From: Flavobacteriaceae bacterium | GTDB taxonomy: Bacteria; Bacteroidota; Bacteroidia; Flavobacteriales; Flavobacteriaceae | Reading direction: 5' to 3' | Assembly: GCA_028279515.1 (NCBI GenBank) | Contig: JANQNQ010000002.1 | Coordinates: 186,001 to 250,000 of the forward strand | Length of the DNA stretch: 64,000 bases | Part shown: positions 16,331 through 25,127 of the stretch, one piece after another | Layout of the letters: every line of letters starts with the position of its first letter | Position numbering within the stretch: the stretch's first letter is position 1 | Notes under the pieces: generated by a model | Seen by the model: the letters and a program-made list of their open reading frames with translations, nothing else | Database searches by the model: none | Told to the model about the DNA's origin: nothing | Program-made: the position numbers and the translations under genes

Positions 16331-17275
16331 ATGAACATTTCAGTAGTAATACCACTACTTAACGAAGAAGAATCTTTAAAAGAACTATATGATTGGATCG
16401 CTAATGTTATGCGATCCAATCGTTTTTCATACGAACTTATCTTTATAGATGACGGAAGCACTGACGCTTCTTGGCCATTGATCCAAAGCTTGTCAGAAAA
16501 GCACGAAGAAGTAAAAGCCATTCGTTTTTTAAAGAACTACGGAAAATCGCAAGCACTGCATGCTGGTTTTGAAATGGCACAAGGAGATGTGGTCATTACC
16601 ATGGATGCCGATCTTCAGGACAATCCAGAAGAAATTCCTGAACTCTACAGCATGATCACAGAGGAAGGGTACGACCTAATCTCTGGTTGGAAGAAGAAAC
16701 GCTACGACTCTGTTATCAGTAAAAATTTACCCTCTAAGTTGTTTAACTGGGCGGCTCGCAGAACTTCTGGACTTAAACTTCACGATTTTAACTGCGGTCT
16801 CAAGGCTTATAAGCGAGATGTTGTGAAAAATATCGACGTACACGGTGAAATGCATCGCTATATCCCAGTATTGGCAAAAAATGCTGGATTTAGCAAGATC
16901 GACGAAAAGGTAGTGAAACATCAAGCCAGAAAATATGGGAAGACCAAATTTGGGGCTGAGCGATTTGTCAACGGATTCTTAGACCTCATCACTATTTGGT
17001 TCTTATCCCGATTTGGGAAGCGTCCGATGCACTTTTTCGGACTTTTGGGCACACTGATGCTTTTGATAGGATTCTTATTCTCTTTGTATTTAGGGATTGA
17101 CAAATTGTTCATCGACACTTCTGGACGATTGATAACACAACGCCCTGAATTTTTTATCGCGTTGACCACCATGCTTATGGGAACCCAGTTCTTTTTGGCC
17201 GGTTTTATCGGCGAGATCATCTTACGTACCAAAAGAGAACGCCAGAACTATCGCATTTCTGAGCGCATTGATTAG
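16331..17275 (+). CDS. GT2 glycosyltransferase (GtrB/dolichyl-phosphate mannose synthase-like)
   Basis: 314 residues. The cytoplasmic GT-A domain has the nucleotide-binding PLLNEEESL, IDDGSTDAS, the metal site DADLQDNPEEIP, and the acceptor loop around RFLKNYGKSQALHAGF. Two C-terminal membrane helices (FGLLGTLMLLIGFLFSLYLGI and FIALTTMLMGTQFFLAGFIGEIIL) are as in GtrB and bacterial DPM synthases. It transfers a sugar from UDP or GDP to polyprenyl phosphate, feeding glycan or lipopolysaccharide modification. Preceded by the DUF4199 gene. Confidence 0.93.
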   Translation: MNISVVIPLLNEEESLKELYDWIANVMRSNRFSYELIFIDDGSTDASWPLIQSLSEKHEEVKAIRFLKNYGKSQALHAGFEMAQGDVVITMDADLQDNPEEIPELYSMITEEGYDLISGWKKKRYDSVISKNLPSKLFNWAARRTSGLKLHDFNCGLKAYKRDVVKNIDVHGEMHRYIPVLAKNAGFSKIDEKVVKHQARKYGKTKFGAERFVNGFLDLITIWFLSRFGKRPMHFFGLLGTLMLLIGFLFSLYLGIDKLFIDTSGRLITQRPEFFIALTTMLMGTQFFLAGFIGEIILRTKRERQNYRISERID

Positions 17276-17319
17276 CAAACAATAACATCTTCTTATCACT
17301 TCATGTGAATGTAAAAACC

Positions 17320-17327
17320 TATTTTTG
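17320..17327 (+). promoter_or_regulatory. -7 promoter element of the phosphoglucomutase gene
   Basis: TATTTTTG fits TAnnTTTG and lies 20 bases before the ATG at 17347; no clear -33 box. Confidence 0.6.
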
Positions 17328-17346
17328 CACATAATTCTTTTTTTTA

Positions 17347-19062
17347 ATGGTAGAACAGAGTTTAGCAAGAGCCCAGCAATGGCTCTCCCCTATTTTTGAT
17401 ACAGATACACAACAAAAGGTTCAGGCACTGATCGATCAAGGTCAAGATGAACTTGTAGAAAGCTTTTATAAAGATCTAGAATTCGGTACTGGCGGAATGC
17501 GTGGTATCATGGGTGTTGGCACCAACCGCATCAATAAGTATACACTTGGAAAGAACACTCAAGGCCTGAGCAATTACCTGAAAAAGGTATATCCAAACCA
17601 ACAATTAAAGGTTGCCATTGCTTATGATTGCCGTCATGACAGCGATACGCTAGCCAAAGTGGTGGCCGACGTGTTCTCTTCAAACGGAGTTCAAGTTTTT
17701 CTGTTCTCAGAGTTACGCCCTACGCCAGAATTATCTTTTGCAGTTAAGTATCTGGATTGTCATTGTGGCATTGTGCTCACAGCATCACACAATCCACCCG
17801 AATATAATGGTTACAAAGTATACTGGACAGACGGCGGGCAAATTGTTCCTCCGCAGGACCATGAGATCATCGAATCCATCAATGCCCTAGATTTTGGCGA
17901 TGTTAAATTTGAAAGCAATGCTGACCTGATCACACTTGTAGATAAAGATGTTGATGATGCTTTTATCAATGCCGCGGTTCAAAACGGAAGCATCAATGCC
18001 AAAGGAAGAGACGACTTCAAAATTGTCTTTACCTCATTGCACGGTACTTCTATCACTACACTTCCAAAGGTCCTTGAAAAAGCAGGATACAGCAACGTTC
18101 ATATTGTCGAGGCACAGGCCAAGCCAGATGGAGATTTCCCAACGGTTAAATCTCCAAACCCAGAAGAACCTGAGGCACTAGAAATGGCTATGAACATGGC
18201 TAATGAAATCGATGCTGACATGGTCATCGGTACAGACCCTGATTCGGACCGCTTAGGAATTGCAGTTAGAGATCTTCATGGAAAGATGATCTTACTTAAC
18301 GGAAATCAAACCATGGTGCTCATGACCAAATTCTTATTAGAGAATTGGAAACAACAAGGAAAGATCACCGGAAACCAATTTATCGGATCGACAATTGTGT
18401 CTACCCCAATGATGAGCGAGTTGGCCAATGATTATGATGTTGAATGCAAGATCGGGCTCACCGGTTTTAAATGGATCGCCAAAATGATCCGTGATTTCCC
18501 TGAACAGGAATTCATCGGTGGCGGTGAAGAGAGCTTTGGCTTTATGACGGGAGATTTTGTACGCGATAAAGACGCCGTTACCGCTTCACTTCTCGCTTGC
18601 GAGATTGCATCGAATGCAAAGGCCAATAACAGCTCCTTCTTTGAAGAACTGATCCAATGCTATTTGGATTATGGATTCTATAAAGAAAAGTTGATCTCAT
18701 TGGTCAAGAAGGGAATTTCGGGAGCTGCTGAGATCAAGCAAACCATGATCGACCTGCGAGAAAACCCAGTCGAAACCATCGATGGCTCAAAGGTGGTAAT
18801 GGTGGAAGATTATCAAAGTTCAGTCGCCAAGAACATGATTACCAACGAAGAAGAGGCGATTGATATTCCTAAGTCCAACGTGTTGATCTATTACACAGAA
18901 GATGGCACTAAGATCGCAGCGAGACCAAGTGGTACCGAGCCAAAGATCAAGTTCTATTTTAGTGTAAACCTTCCGCTGGAAAACAAAGGTGATTTCGAAG
19001 CGGTCGAAAAGCAGTTAGATGCTAAAATCAATCGAATCACGAAAGAGCTTCAGCTCGATTAA
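17347..19062 (+). CDS. Phosphoglucomutase/phosphomannomutase (PgcA-like)
   Basis: 571 residues, alpha-D-phosphohexomutase of the long type. The four hallmark loops are in order: phosphoserine loop [17 protein letters not shown], metal loop [13 protein letters not shown], sugar loop [19 protein letters not shown], and phosphate loop [15 protein letters not shown]. Interconverts hexose 1- and 6-phosphates for polysaccharide and nucleotide-sugar synthesis. The ABC exporter starts 36 bases later on the same strand, so they may form an operon. Confidence 0.95.
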   Translation: MVEQSLARAQQWLSPIFDTDTQQKVQALIDQGQDELVESFYKDLEFGTGGMRGIMGVGTNRINKYTLGKNTQGLSNYLKKVYPNQQLKVAIAYDCRHDSDTLAKVVADVFSSNGVQVFLFSELRPTPELSFAVKYLDCHCGIVLTASHNPPEYNGYKVYWTDGGQIVPPQDHEIIESINALDFGDVKFESNADLITLVDKDVDDAFINAAVQNGSINAKGRDDFKIVFTSLHGTSITTLPKVLEKAGYSNVHIVEAQAKPDGDFPTVKSPNPEEPEALEMAMNMANEIDADMVIGTDPDSDRLGIAVRDLHGKMILLNGNQTMVLMTKFLLENWKQQGKITGNQFIGSTIVSTPMMSELANDYDVECKIGLTGFKWIAKMIRDFPEQEFIGGGEESFGFMTGDFVRDKDAVTASLLACEIASNAKANNSSFFEELIQCYLDYGFYKEKLISLVKKGISGAAEIKQTMIDLRENPVETIDGSKVVMVEDYQSSVAKNMITNEEEAIDIPKSNVLIYYTEDGTKIAARPSGTEPKIKFYFSVNLPLENKGDFEAVEKQLDAKINRITKELQLD

Positions 19063-19098
19063 TTATAAAAGCTAGCTTTCCGCTTTAGCGAAAAAACT

Positions 19099-20928
19099 AT
19101 GAATTACTTCAAAAAAATACTTCAGTTTGCTAGGCCGTATAAGATGTATGCCGGACTAAACATTCTGTTCAATATATTCTACGCCATTTTCAATGTATTG
19201 TCGATCGTTATCTTCATTCCAACATTGGGAATCCTTTTTGGCACGCAGGAAGAAGTACACGAAAAACCAGCATATCAAGGAATTGGAAACCTTCAGGAAT
19301 ATGTTGAGGGATCGCTCAACTTTTTCCTAACGCAGAAAGTGGAGGTGGATGGCCCTACAGCCGGATTGGTCTTTATTTGTATCGCGAGTATCATCATCTT
19401 TTTCTTGAAGAATTTGTTTCGATACCTTGCTCTGTATGTGTTGTCATTTCTAAGAACGGGGATGGTCAATGATATTCAAAATTCATTGTATGATAAAACC
19501 CTGGCCTTGCCGATATCCTTCTTCTCAGAAAAGAGAAAGGGAGACCTTTTGGCACGTATGACTACAGATGTCAAAGAAATTGAAATGTCGATCATCAATT
19601 CGTTAGAGGCTATCGTAAGAGAACCACTGACCATTATTTTCGTTTTGATCACGATGTTCTCTATTAGTACTCGATTGACGCTCTTTGTGTTTATCCTGTT
19701 ACCTATCTCAGGTTTTATCATTTCGTCAATCGGAAAGCGCTTAAAAGCACAATCATTAAAGGCACAAAAGGAAAATGGTGTCTTCTTGTCATTCATTGAA
19801 GAAACCCTTACTGGGCTCAGAGTTATCAAAGGTTTTAATGCCGAGCCAGAAGTACGAGAGAAATTCACAGAATCGACCGGGCGTTTTAGACGTATCATGG
19901 CAAAAGTACTTCAGCGTAAAGGACTGGCCTCACCGCTTAGTGAGTTTATGGGAGTAGCCGTCGTGATCTCTGTGTTGTGGTATGGTGGAAGTCTTGTTCT
20001 CACTAACGAAAGCACATTAACACCTCAAGAATTCATTGGCTACATCGGACTCTTTTATACCATCATCAATCCCGTAAAAGCGATTACTACGGTCAACTAT
20101 AACATTCAAAAAGGAAACGCCTCTGCAGAGCGAGTGCTGGAAATCTTGGAGACTGAAAGCACCATTGTTGACAAACCTAACGCGCTTGAAAAAGAGCATT
20201 TTGACGAAAATATCAAGTTGGAGAATATTTCCTTTAAGTATGAAGATGAGTATGTGCTAAAAGACTTTTCGTTGGAAGTGCCAAAGGGGAAGACTGTCGC
20301 ACTCGTGGGACAATCAGGAAGTGGTAAAAGCACCATCGCAAACTTGGTCACCCGTTTTTATGATGTAAACGAAGGAAGCATCACGATCGATGGAAACGAC
20401 GTTCGCGATCTGAAGAAAAAATCCTTGCGCGACCTTATGGGAATCGTAACACAAGATTCTATCCTCTTTAACGATACCATCGAAAACAATATTAAACTCG
20501 GAACTACAACAGCCAACGAAACCGAGGTAAAAGATGCTGCTTTGATAGCCAACGCGCATGAATTCATTAAGGAACTTCCTGAAGGCTATGACACCAATAT
20601 TGGCGATAGTGGAAACAAACTATCTGGAGGACAAAAACAGCGCTTAAGCATTGCGCGTGCCGTGCTGAAGAATCCACCGATCATGATCCTAGACGAGGCC
20701 ACCTCTGCCCTAGATACTGAGTCTGAACGCCTGGTACAAAAGGCGCTAGAGAACATGATGAAGAATCGAACGTCAATCGTTATCGCGCACCGCTTATCTA
20801 CTATTCAAAATGCGGATCTGATTGTCGTTATGCAAAAAGGGCAAATCGTTGAGCAAGGAACGCACGACGAACTCATCACGAAAAATGGAGCCTATAAGAA
20901 ATTGGTGGAAATGCAATCTTTTGAATAA
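19099..20928 (+). CDS. ABC exporter, fused permease-ATPase (MsbA-like)
   Basis: 609 residues: six-helix type IV exporter domain (residues 1-345) followed by an ATPase domain (about 360-605). Walker A GQSGSGKST, signature LSGGQKQR, Walker B IMILDEATSALD and the His-switch IVIAHRLST are all intact. It works as a homodimer in the inner membrane. Proteins of this type move lipids (MsbA) or drugs; location after a phosphohexomutase and a polyprenyl glycosyltransferase favours a lipid or glycolipid substrate, but this is inference. Confidence 0.92.
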   Translation: MNYFKKILQFARPYKMYAGLNILFNIFYAIFNVLSIVIFIPTLGILFGTQEEVHEKPAYQGIGNLQEYVEGSLNFFLTQKVEVDGPTAGLVFICIASIIIFFLKNLFRYLALYVLSFLRTGMVNDIQNSLYDKTLALPISFFSEKRKGDLLARMTTDVKEIEMSIINSLEAIVREPLTIIFVLITMFSISTRLTLFVFILLPISGFIISSIGKRLKAQSLKAQKENGVFLSFIEETLTGLRVIKGFNAEPEVREKFTESTGRFRRIMAKVLQRKGLASPLSEFMGVAVVISVLWYGGSLVLTNESTLTPQEFIGYIGLFYTIINPVKAITTVNYNIQKGNASAERVLEILETESTIVDKPNALEKEHFDENIKLENISFKYEDEYVLKDFSLEVPKGKTVALVGQSGSGKSTIANLVTRFYDVNEGSITIDGNDVRDLKKKSLRDLMGIVTQDSILFNDTIENNIKLGTTTANETEVKDAALIANAHEFIKELPEGYDTNIGDSGNKLSGGQKQRLSIARAVLKNPPIMILDEATSALDTESERLVQKALENMMKNRTSIVIAHRLSTIQNADLIVVMQKGQIVEQGTHDELITKNGAYKKLVEMQSFE

Positions 20929-21264
20929 ACACCTAAAAAAGGATGGAGCGCCTATGAAACCCCATCCCTTAATAGCAATAGGTGTGCAATATCTTGGGCC
21001 AAAAAACTATTTACTTGGAAAACCTAACTAAATAACATAAACTTTAAATAAGTAGAATAGCTTCTCTATTGCGTTACTAATCTAACTAATTATTTTAAAT
21101 CATCGATTAAAAGCAATAAAAAATCGATGAAATGCATATTATTTTATGATTTTGTAATCCTTCACTTGCAATAAAATCGCATTTCATGACATTCTAAAGC
21201 TTTTTATAAGGCTCCAATTAAACCATTTTCGATATCTTTAGTCAAAGTCCCAAACTAACACAGA
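20929..21264. other. 336-bp intergenic region with several inverted repeats
   Basis: Holds a weak stem GGATGG/CCATCC (20941-20967) after the ABC exporter. The distal half, upstream of the ECF sigma gene, has CATCGATT/AATCGATG (21101-21108 and 21122-21129) and ATGAAATGC/GCATTTCAT (21127-21135 and 21179-21187). GCAATAAAA occurs twice, each time followed by ATCG within a few bases. No tRNA or ORF is seen. Confidence 0.6.
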
Positions 21265-21807
21265 TTGATCACCGAATTGACCCTAATAGAAGAACTAAAG
21301 GACGAAAGGACGCAAGAACGTGCCTTTAGAAAGCTCGTGTCTGAGTATCAAGAACGTTTGTATTGGCACATTAGACGTATGGTACTCAATCACGATGACG
21401 CAGATGATGTGCTTCAAAATACCTTCATCAAGGTCTTTAGAAGTATTCGTAATTTTAAGGGTGAGAGTAAATTGTATTCTTGGATGTATCGTATCGCTAC
21501 GAATGAAGCCATCACGTTCATCAACAATCGAGCTAAGAAAAGTGGTATCTCGAGTGAAGAGCTACAGCAACAACTGGTAAACAACTTGCAGGCTGACGTC
21601 TATTTTGAAGGCGATGAAATACAGTTGAAATTACAAAAAGCGCTAGCAACGCTTCCTGAAAAGCAACGCATCGTATTCAACATGAAATATTTTGACGACA
21701 TGAAGTATCAAGACATGTCTGAAGTGTTGGATACATCGGTGGGCGCCTTAAAAGCATCCTACCATCATGCCGTAAAGAAGATAGAACAGTTTTTGACCAA
21801 CAATTAA
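21265..21807 (+). CDS. ECF-type RNA polymerase sigma factor
   Basis: 180 residues. Region 2 is DADDVLQNTFIKVFRSIRNFKGESKLYSWMYRIATNEA (-10 recognition); region 4 is LPEKQRIVFNMKYFDDMKYQDMSEVLDTSVGALKASYHHAVKKIE (-35 recognition helix-turn-helix). The only in-frame start that keeps the full N-terminal helix (ITELTLIEELKDERTQERAF) is TTG at 21265. It is followed by a membrane protein with PEGYF repeats and a Spy-like periplasmic protein, which look like its control partners. Confidence 0.93.
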   Translation: MITELTLIEELKDERTQERAFRKLVSEYQERLYWHIRRMVLNHDDADDVLQNTFIKVFRSIRNFKGESKLYSWMYRIATNEAITFINNRAKKSGISSEELQQQLVNNLQADVYFEGDEIQLKLQKALATLPEKQRIVFNMKYFDDMKYQDMSEVLDTSVGALKASYHHAVKKIEQFLTNN

Positions 21808-21839
21808 ACCTTTATATATTTTTTTGGTCTAACATAAAA

Positions 21840-22460
21840 ATGACAAAAAGTAAAGAACATAACCTAAAAAACGACGGATTTAAAACCCCCGAGGGATATT
21901 TTGACAGTTTTAAGGATCGGCTTTTCGATAAAATGGAAGCAGGTGCTGAGTCACTACCCAAAAAGGACGGGTTTACTACTCCCGAAGGCTATTTTGACAA
22001 GCTAGAAGACAAAATCGTTGGCTCGTTGAAAGATGGTGATGTCATGCCAAAAACTCACGGCATGGCGGTTCCAGAAGGCTATTTTGAAAACTTTGAAGAA
22101 CGCTTGTTTGATCGTATAGAACAAAATGACAAGGAAGTAAAAGTTATCAAACTGTCCACTTATAGAAAGTATGTGTATACGGCCATATCTGTAGCTGCAG
22201 CCTTGGTCCTATTCTTCACTGTCTTTTACAAGCCAGAAGGTAACACGATTGATTCACTTCCTACTGCCTATATTGATGAATTGATTGATGATGGCATGAT
22301 CACCATGGATTCTTATGAGATAGCCGAGGTATTTGAAGATCAAGAGATCAACATCTCTGATCTAATGGAAGACACTTATGATTATGATAACATGATCGAA
22401 TACATATCAAACAATGTTGATGACCTCGATCAATACGAAGACCTAATTTTAGAAAACTAA
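21840..22460 (+). CDS. Probable anti-sigma-like membrane protein with three PEGYF repeats
   Basis: 206 residues. The N-terminal cytoplasmic part has three tandem copies of a short motif: DGFKTPEGYFDSF at 12, DGFTTPEGYFDKL at 43, HGMAVPEGYFENF at 73, each followed by a helix (RLFDKME-like), with spacing of 30-31 residues. One membrane helix (about 111-130) leads to an acidic periplasmic tail rich in Asp/Glu. Position right after the ECF sigma gene and single-helix topology suggest a sigma-binding anti-sigma factor, but no known anti-sigma domain (ZAS, RskA) was recognised; the repeats may each contact a partner. Confidence 0.75.
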   Translation: MTKSKEHNLKNDGFKTPEGYFDSFKDRLFDKMEAGAESLPKKDGFTTPEGYFDKLEDKIVGSLKDGDVMPKTHGMAVPEGYFENFEERLFDRIEQNDKEVKVIKLSTYRKYVYTAISVAAALVLFFTVFYKPEGNTIDSLPTAYIDELIDDGMITMDSYEIAEVFEDQEINISDLMEDTYDYDNMIEYISNNVDDLDQYEDLILEN

Positions 22461-22467
22461 ACCTAAA

Positions 22468-22932
22468 ATGAAAAAGAAATTTACGTTACTTGCCCTTGTG
22501 CTCATTGGATGCTTTTCGATGGCCGTCGCTCAGAAAAACGACCGTCACGAGCGCATCAAGGCACTTAAAGTGGCATTTATAACCGAGAAGTTAAATCTCA
22601 CAAGTCAAGAGGCGCAGCAGTTTTGGCCTATCTATAATGCCTATGAAGAGGCAACATTTAAGCTTAAAAATGTAGAAATGCGTAAGATTCGCCGCGAGGT
22701 GGGGCAAACGGGTCTTGATAATATGACCGATGCAAAAGCCGAACAATTGTTATCAAGGATCGAAGAAATAGAGTCAAAGGTCTTTGCCCAGAGAAAAAAG
22801 TTGAGCACTGATCTAAGAAAGGTAATCCCTGCAAAGAAAATCCTTCAGCTTAAAAAGGTCGAAGACGATTTTAATCGAGAGATCCTTAAAAAGGTAAGAG
22901 AAAAGCGTAAAAAACGCATGGGAGGCCATTAA
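22468..22932 (+). CDS. Periplasmic Spy-like sensor of the ECF operon
   Basis: 154 residues with signal peptide (MKKKFTLLALVLIGCFSMAVAQ). The mature protein is entirely helical and highly charged (KLNLTSQEAQQFWPIYNAYEEATFKLK ... RIEEIESKVFAQRKKLSTDLRKVI), like LTxxQ-motif Spy/CpxP proteins, which respond to envelope stress or metal and tune sigma activity. It starts 8 bases after the PEGYF-repeat gene and ends the operon at the terminator at 22959-22986. Confidence 0.85.
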   Translation: MKKKFTLLALVLIGCFSMAVAQKNDRHERIKALKVAFITEKLNLTSQEAQQFWPIYNAYEEATFKLKNVEMRKIRREVGQTGLDNMTDAKAEQLLSRIEEIESKVFAQRKKLSTDLRKVIPAKKILQLKKVEDDFNREILKKVREKRKKRMGGH

Positions 22933-22958
22933 CGGGCCTTAACCACGGTACATATTTG

Positions 22959-22986
22959 AAAGGAGAAACGTCATGTTTCTCCTTTT
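22959..22986 (+). terminator. ECF operon terminator
   Basis: AAAGGAGAAAC and GTTTCTCCTTT form a perfect 11-bp stem around GTCAT, followed by T-rich sequence, 27 bases after the last stop codon. Confidence 0.88.
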
Positions 22987-23046
22987 ATATTTTAAACCTT
23001 TTGCTAAAGTGCCAGTCCAAAGAATAGTAACTTAAAATTCGTTATC

Positions 23047-23394
23047 ATGAAAAACCTTTTAACCCTCATCGTATTTGCCTTAGCATTTTCAACACTAACA
23101 TCTTGCGCAAGTACAACCGTGGTAAGAGCCCGCCCTGCAAACGCGGTAATTGTTACCAAGGTTCATAGGCCGAAGGTTGTAGTTCATAAGAATGTAAGGT
23201 ATTATCGCGCCGATGGTGTATGGTACAAGAAACGCGGGCGAAAGTACGTGGTAGTAAACGCTCCAGTTGGGGTTAGGGTTACAACCCTTCCAAAAGGGTA
23301 CAAAGTGATAAAAGTGAGAGGAGCCACCTACTACAAGTGTAAAGGTGTCTATTATAAAAGGTCAGGTAGAAGATATATAGTGGTCAATGTGTAG
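23047..23394 (+). CDS. DUF6515-like lipoprotein with duplicated Tyr-rich motif
   Basis: 115 residues. Signal with lipobox (FALAFSTLTSCAS, Cys20). The mature, strongly basic part holds two copies of one motif: residues 53-72 (YYRADGVWYKKRGRKYVVVN) and 95-115 (YYKCKGVYYKRSGRRYIVVNV), pointing to an internal duplication of a small beta-rich unit. Likely an outer-membrane lipoprotein of unknown role. It sits between two terminators, so it is a single-gene unit; no standard promoter was found upstream. Confidence 0.8.
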   Translation: MKNLLTLIVFALAFSTLTSCASTTVVRARPANAVIVTKVHRPKVVVHKNVRYYRADGVWYKKRGRKYVVVNAPVGVRVTTLPKGYKVIKVRGATYYKCKGVYYKRSGRRYIVVNV

Positions 23395-23422
23395 TTGTAT
23401 TACTTGAGTTGGTTAGTTTTGA

Positions 23423-23450
23423 AAAGGGAGCCTTTTGGCTCTCTTTTTTA
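23423..23450 (+). terminator. Terminator of the DUF6515-like gene
   Basis: AAAGGGAGCC pairs with GGCTCTCTTT (one G-T wobble) around a TTTT loop, followed by a T-run. Confidence 0.75.
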
Positions 23451-23478
23451 TTTTCTGCGGAAAAATAGTACTTCCAAC

Positions 23479-25038
23479 CTACCGCTTCAAGGCAAAGTGA
23501 CCAGACACGACTCCACCTCCTACAACAAGTGCCTTATACCAATAGTCTGAAGCTGGTAACGGCTGTCCTAGAAAGGTCCCGTCCCAACCTATACTATTAG
23601 GATTCAACGCCTTGATAAGTTTTCCGAAGCGATCAAAAATGTAAATGGTATTTAGGTTTAGACGGAAGGCTCCAACATCAGAAGGGACATATTGCCAGAA
23701 GTCATTGAATCCATCACCGTTGGGTGTAAAAAACTTAGGGAATCCTTCGGGATCGAAATCTCCTAATGGTGTCTCTTCTCCGCCACCTTCAGAGCAGTCG
23801 TTGGTAATGAAGGTCGTAAATACTTTAGATGCCATACATTCTAACATATTTCCAGACTGATCGATAAGGTTGTACGCTTCATAACGATACGTCCCAGCTT
23901 GGGAAAGCGAAACTTCAGCGTCTTGAGAAAGCAAAATCTCATTTCCCGAATTTTCTACTAAATACCATCGAAATCCATCAGCCGTATCAGAAGTAGTTAC
24001 CGTATAAGGTCCGTCGTCAATACAAAGTCCGACCTCATCCGGAAAATCAATCACTGGATTGAGCGTAATGAGCTCTCCGGTATCCGTATCAAAGAAGGGA
24101 CCGCAGCCCAACGTAGTCGAAAAAGCCTCCTGTCCACAACCAATGGCATCCCCAGCTGCGTTAAAGGGAATCACGGTAACGAAATAAGTGTTATTGGATT
24201 CAAAATTAAAAACAAAGGTGCTATTGGTGGTAAAAATCCCGCCGTCCAGTACGTCATTCTCAAAGGGTGAACGCCCTATATATACTTTATATCCAGTAGC
24301 GCCAGGTACTGATTGCCATTCTATCAAAGGCGACAACGCAACATCCACTTCACCATCCATCGGACTAATAAGTGTCGTACATCCGGGGAGCGCTACAGGC
24401 TCTCCAGTTCTAAACGACTCTTCTGGACATGAAGCTAAATTTCCGTTTTCATTATAAGGCACCACCGTTACGTAGATATCGGTGTCAGGCGGAAAGTCGG
24501 TCGGAGGGTTGTAGCTTAACACATTGCCCACATCAATGTTATTAGCAATATCTCCAGCACCCGGAGCGGTTCCTACGGTTAAAAAATATCCTGTGGCTCC
24601 AGTAGCATAGTTCCAAGTAATGTTTGCAGCGATATTGACGTCAATGGCTCCGTTGGTCGGGCTTGACAAACTGGTACAGTTAGGCGCAGTAGTGATATCT
24701 TCGGTTGTAAACGACTCACTGCCGCATGTAATATCTTCCTGATCAAAAAAGAACAAAATGATGGTAACGTAAATTTGAGTATTGTCTGGAAGTCCCAAAG
24801 TCGGGGTATATGAGGTACTGCTTCCTACAGGTTGGGCATTGATAATATCGGTGCCTCCAGGTGTGGTACCAATAGAAATAATGTAGCCCGTTACGCCAAT
24901 GACCTCATTCCATTCAATGGTTGCATCAACAGGCACATTTGTGGCACCATTTAGCGGGTCAATTAACGACGGACACTCTTGTGCTGAAACACAAAGCGAC
25001 CAAAAAAGCAATCCCCATATAAAGCTTCTTCTGATCAT
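23479..25038 (-). CDS. Type IX-secreted surface protein with Ig/FN3-like repeats (type B CTD)
   Basis: 519 residues. Signal peptide to about residue 20. Three repeats of roughly 95 residues follow, each opening with Cys and an Ig/FN3-like start (CPSLIDPLNGATNVPVDATIEW, CTSLSSPTNGAIDVNIAANITW, CTTLISPMDGEVDVALSPLIEW). After a Cys-containing linker comes a type B C-terminal sorting domain: FPKFFTPNGDGFNDFW, IYIFDRFGKLI, WDGTFLGQPLPASDYWY and ALKR at the end. It is exported by the type IX system and anchored at the cell surface, probably as an adhesin. Confidence 0.92.
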   Translation of the reverse strand: MIRRSFIWGLLFWSLCVSAQECPSLIDPLNGATNVPVDATIEWNEVIGVTGYIISIGTTPGGTDIINAQPVGSSTSYTPTLGLPDNTQIYVTIILFFFDQEDITCGSESFTTEDITTAPNCTSLSSPTNGAIDVNIAANITWNYATGATGYFLTVGTAPGAGDIANNIDVGNVLSYNPPTDFPPDTDIYVTVVPYNENGNLASCPEESFRTGEPVALPGCTTLISPMDGEVDVALSPLIEWQSVPGATGYKVYIGRSPFENDVLDGGIFTTNSTFVFNFESNNTYFVTVIPFNAAGDAIGCGQEAFSTTLGCGPFFDTDTGELITLNPVIDFPDEVGLCIDDGPYTVTTSDTADGFRWYLVENSGNEILLSQDAEVSLSQAGTYRYEAYNLIDQSGNMLECMASKVFTTFITNDCSEGGGEETPLGDFDPEGFPKFFTPNGDGFNDFWQYVPSDVGAFRLNLNTIYIFDRFGKLIKALNPNSIGWDGTFLGQPLPASDYWYKALVVGGGVVSGHFALKR

Positions 25039-25127
25039 AGCAAAGCAATCGAAAGCATTAAGATACTACAAAACTTTCTTTTTCAAGAACTTAGAACCTA
25101 TCCGACCACTATAGCCATTACAAACCG

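Noticed and set aside
20822-21031. 69-codon plus-strand frame across the end of the ABC exporter
   Set aside because: Mostly overlaps the exporter in another frame and has no start signal; product is low-complexity and basic.
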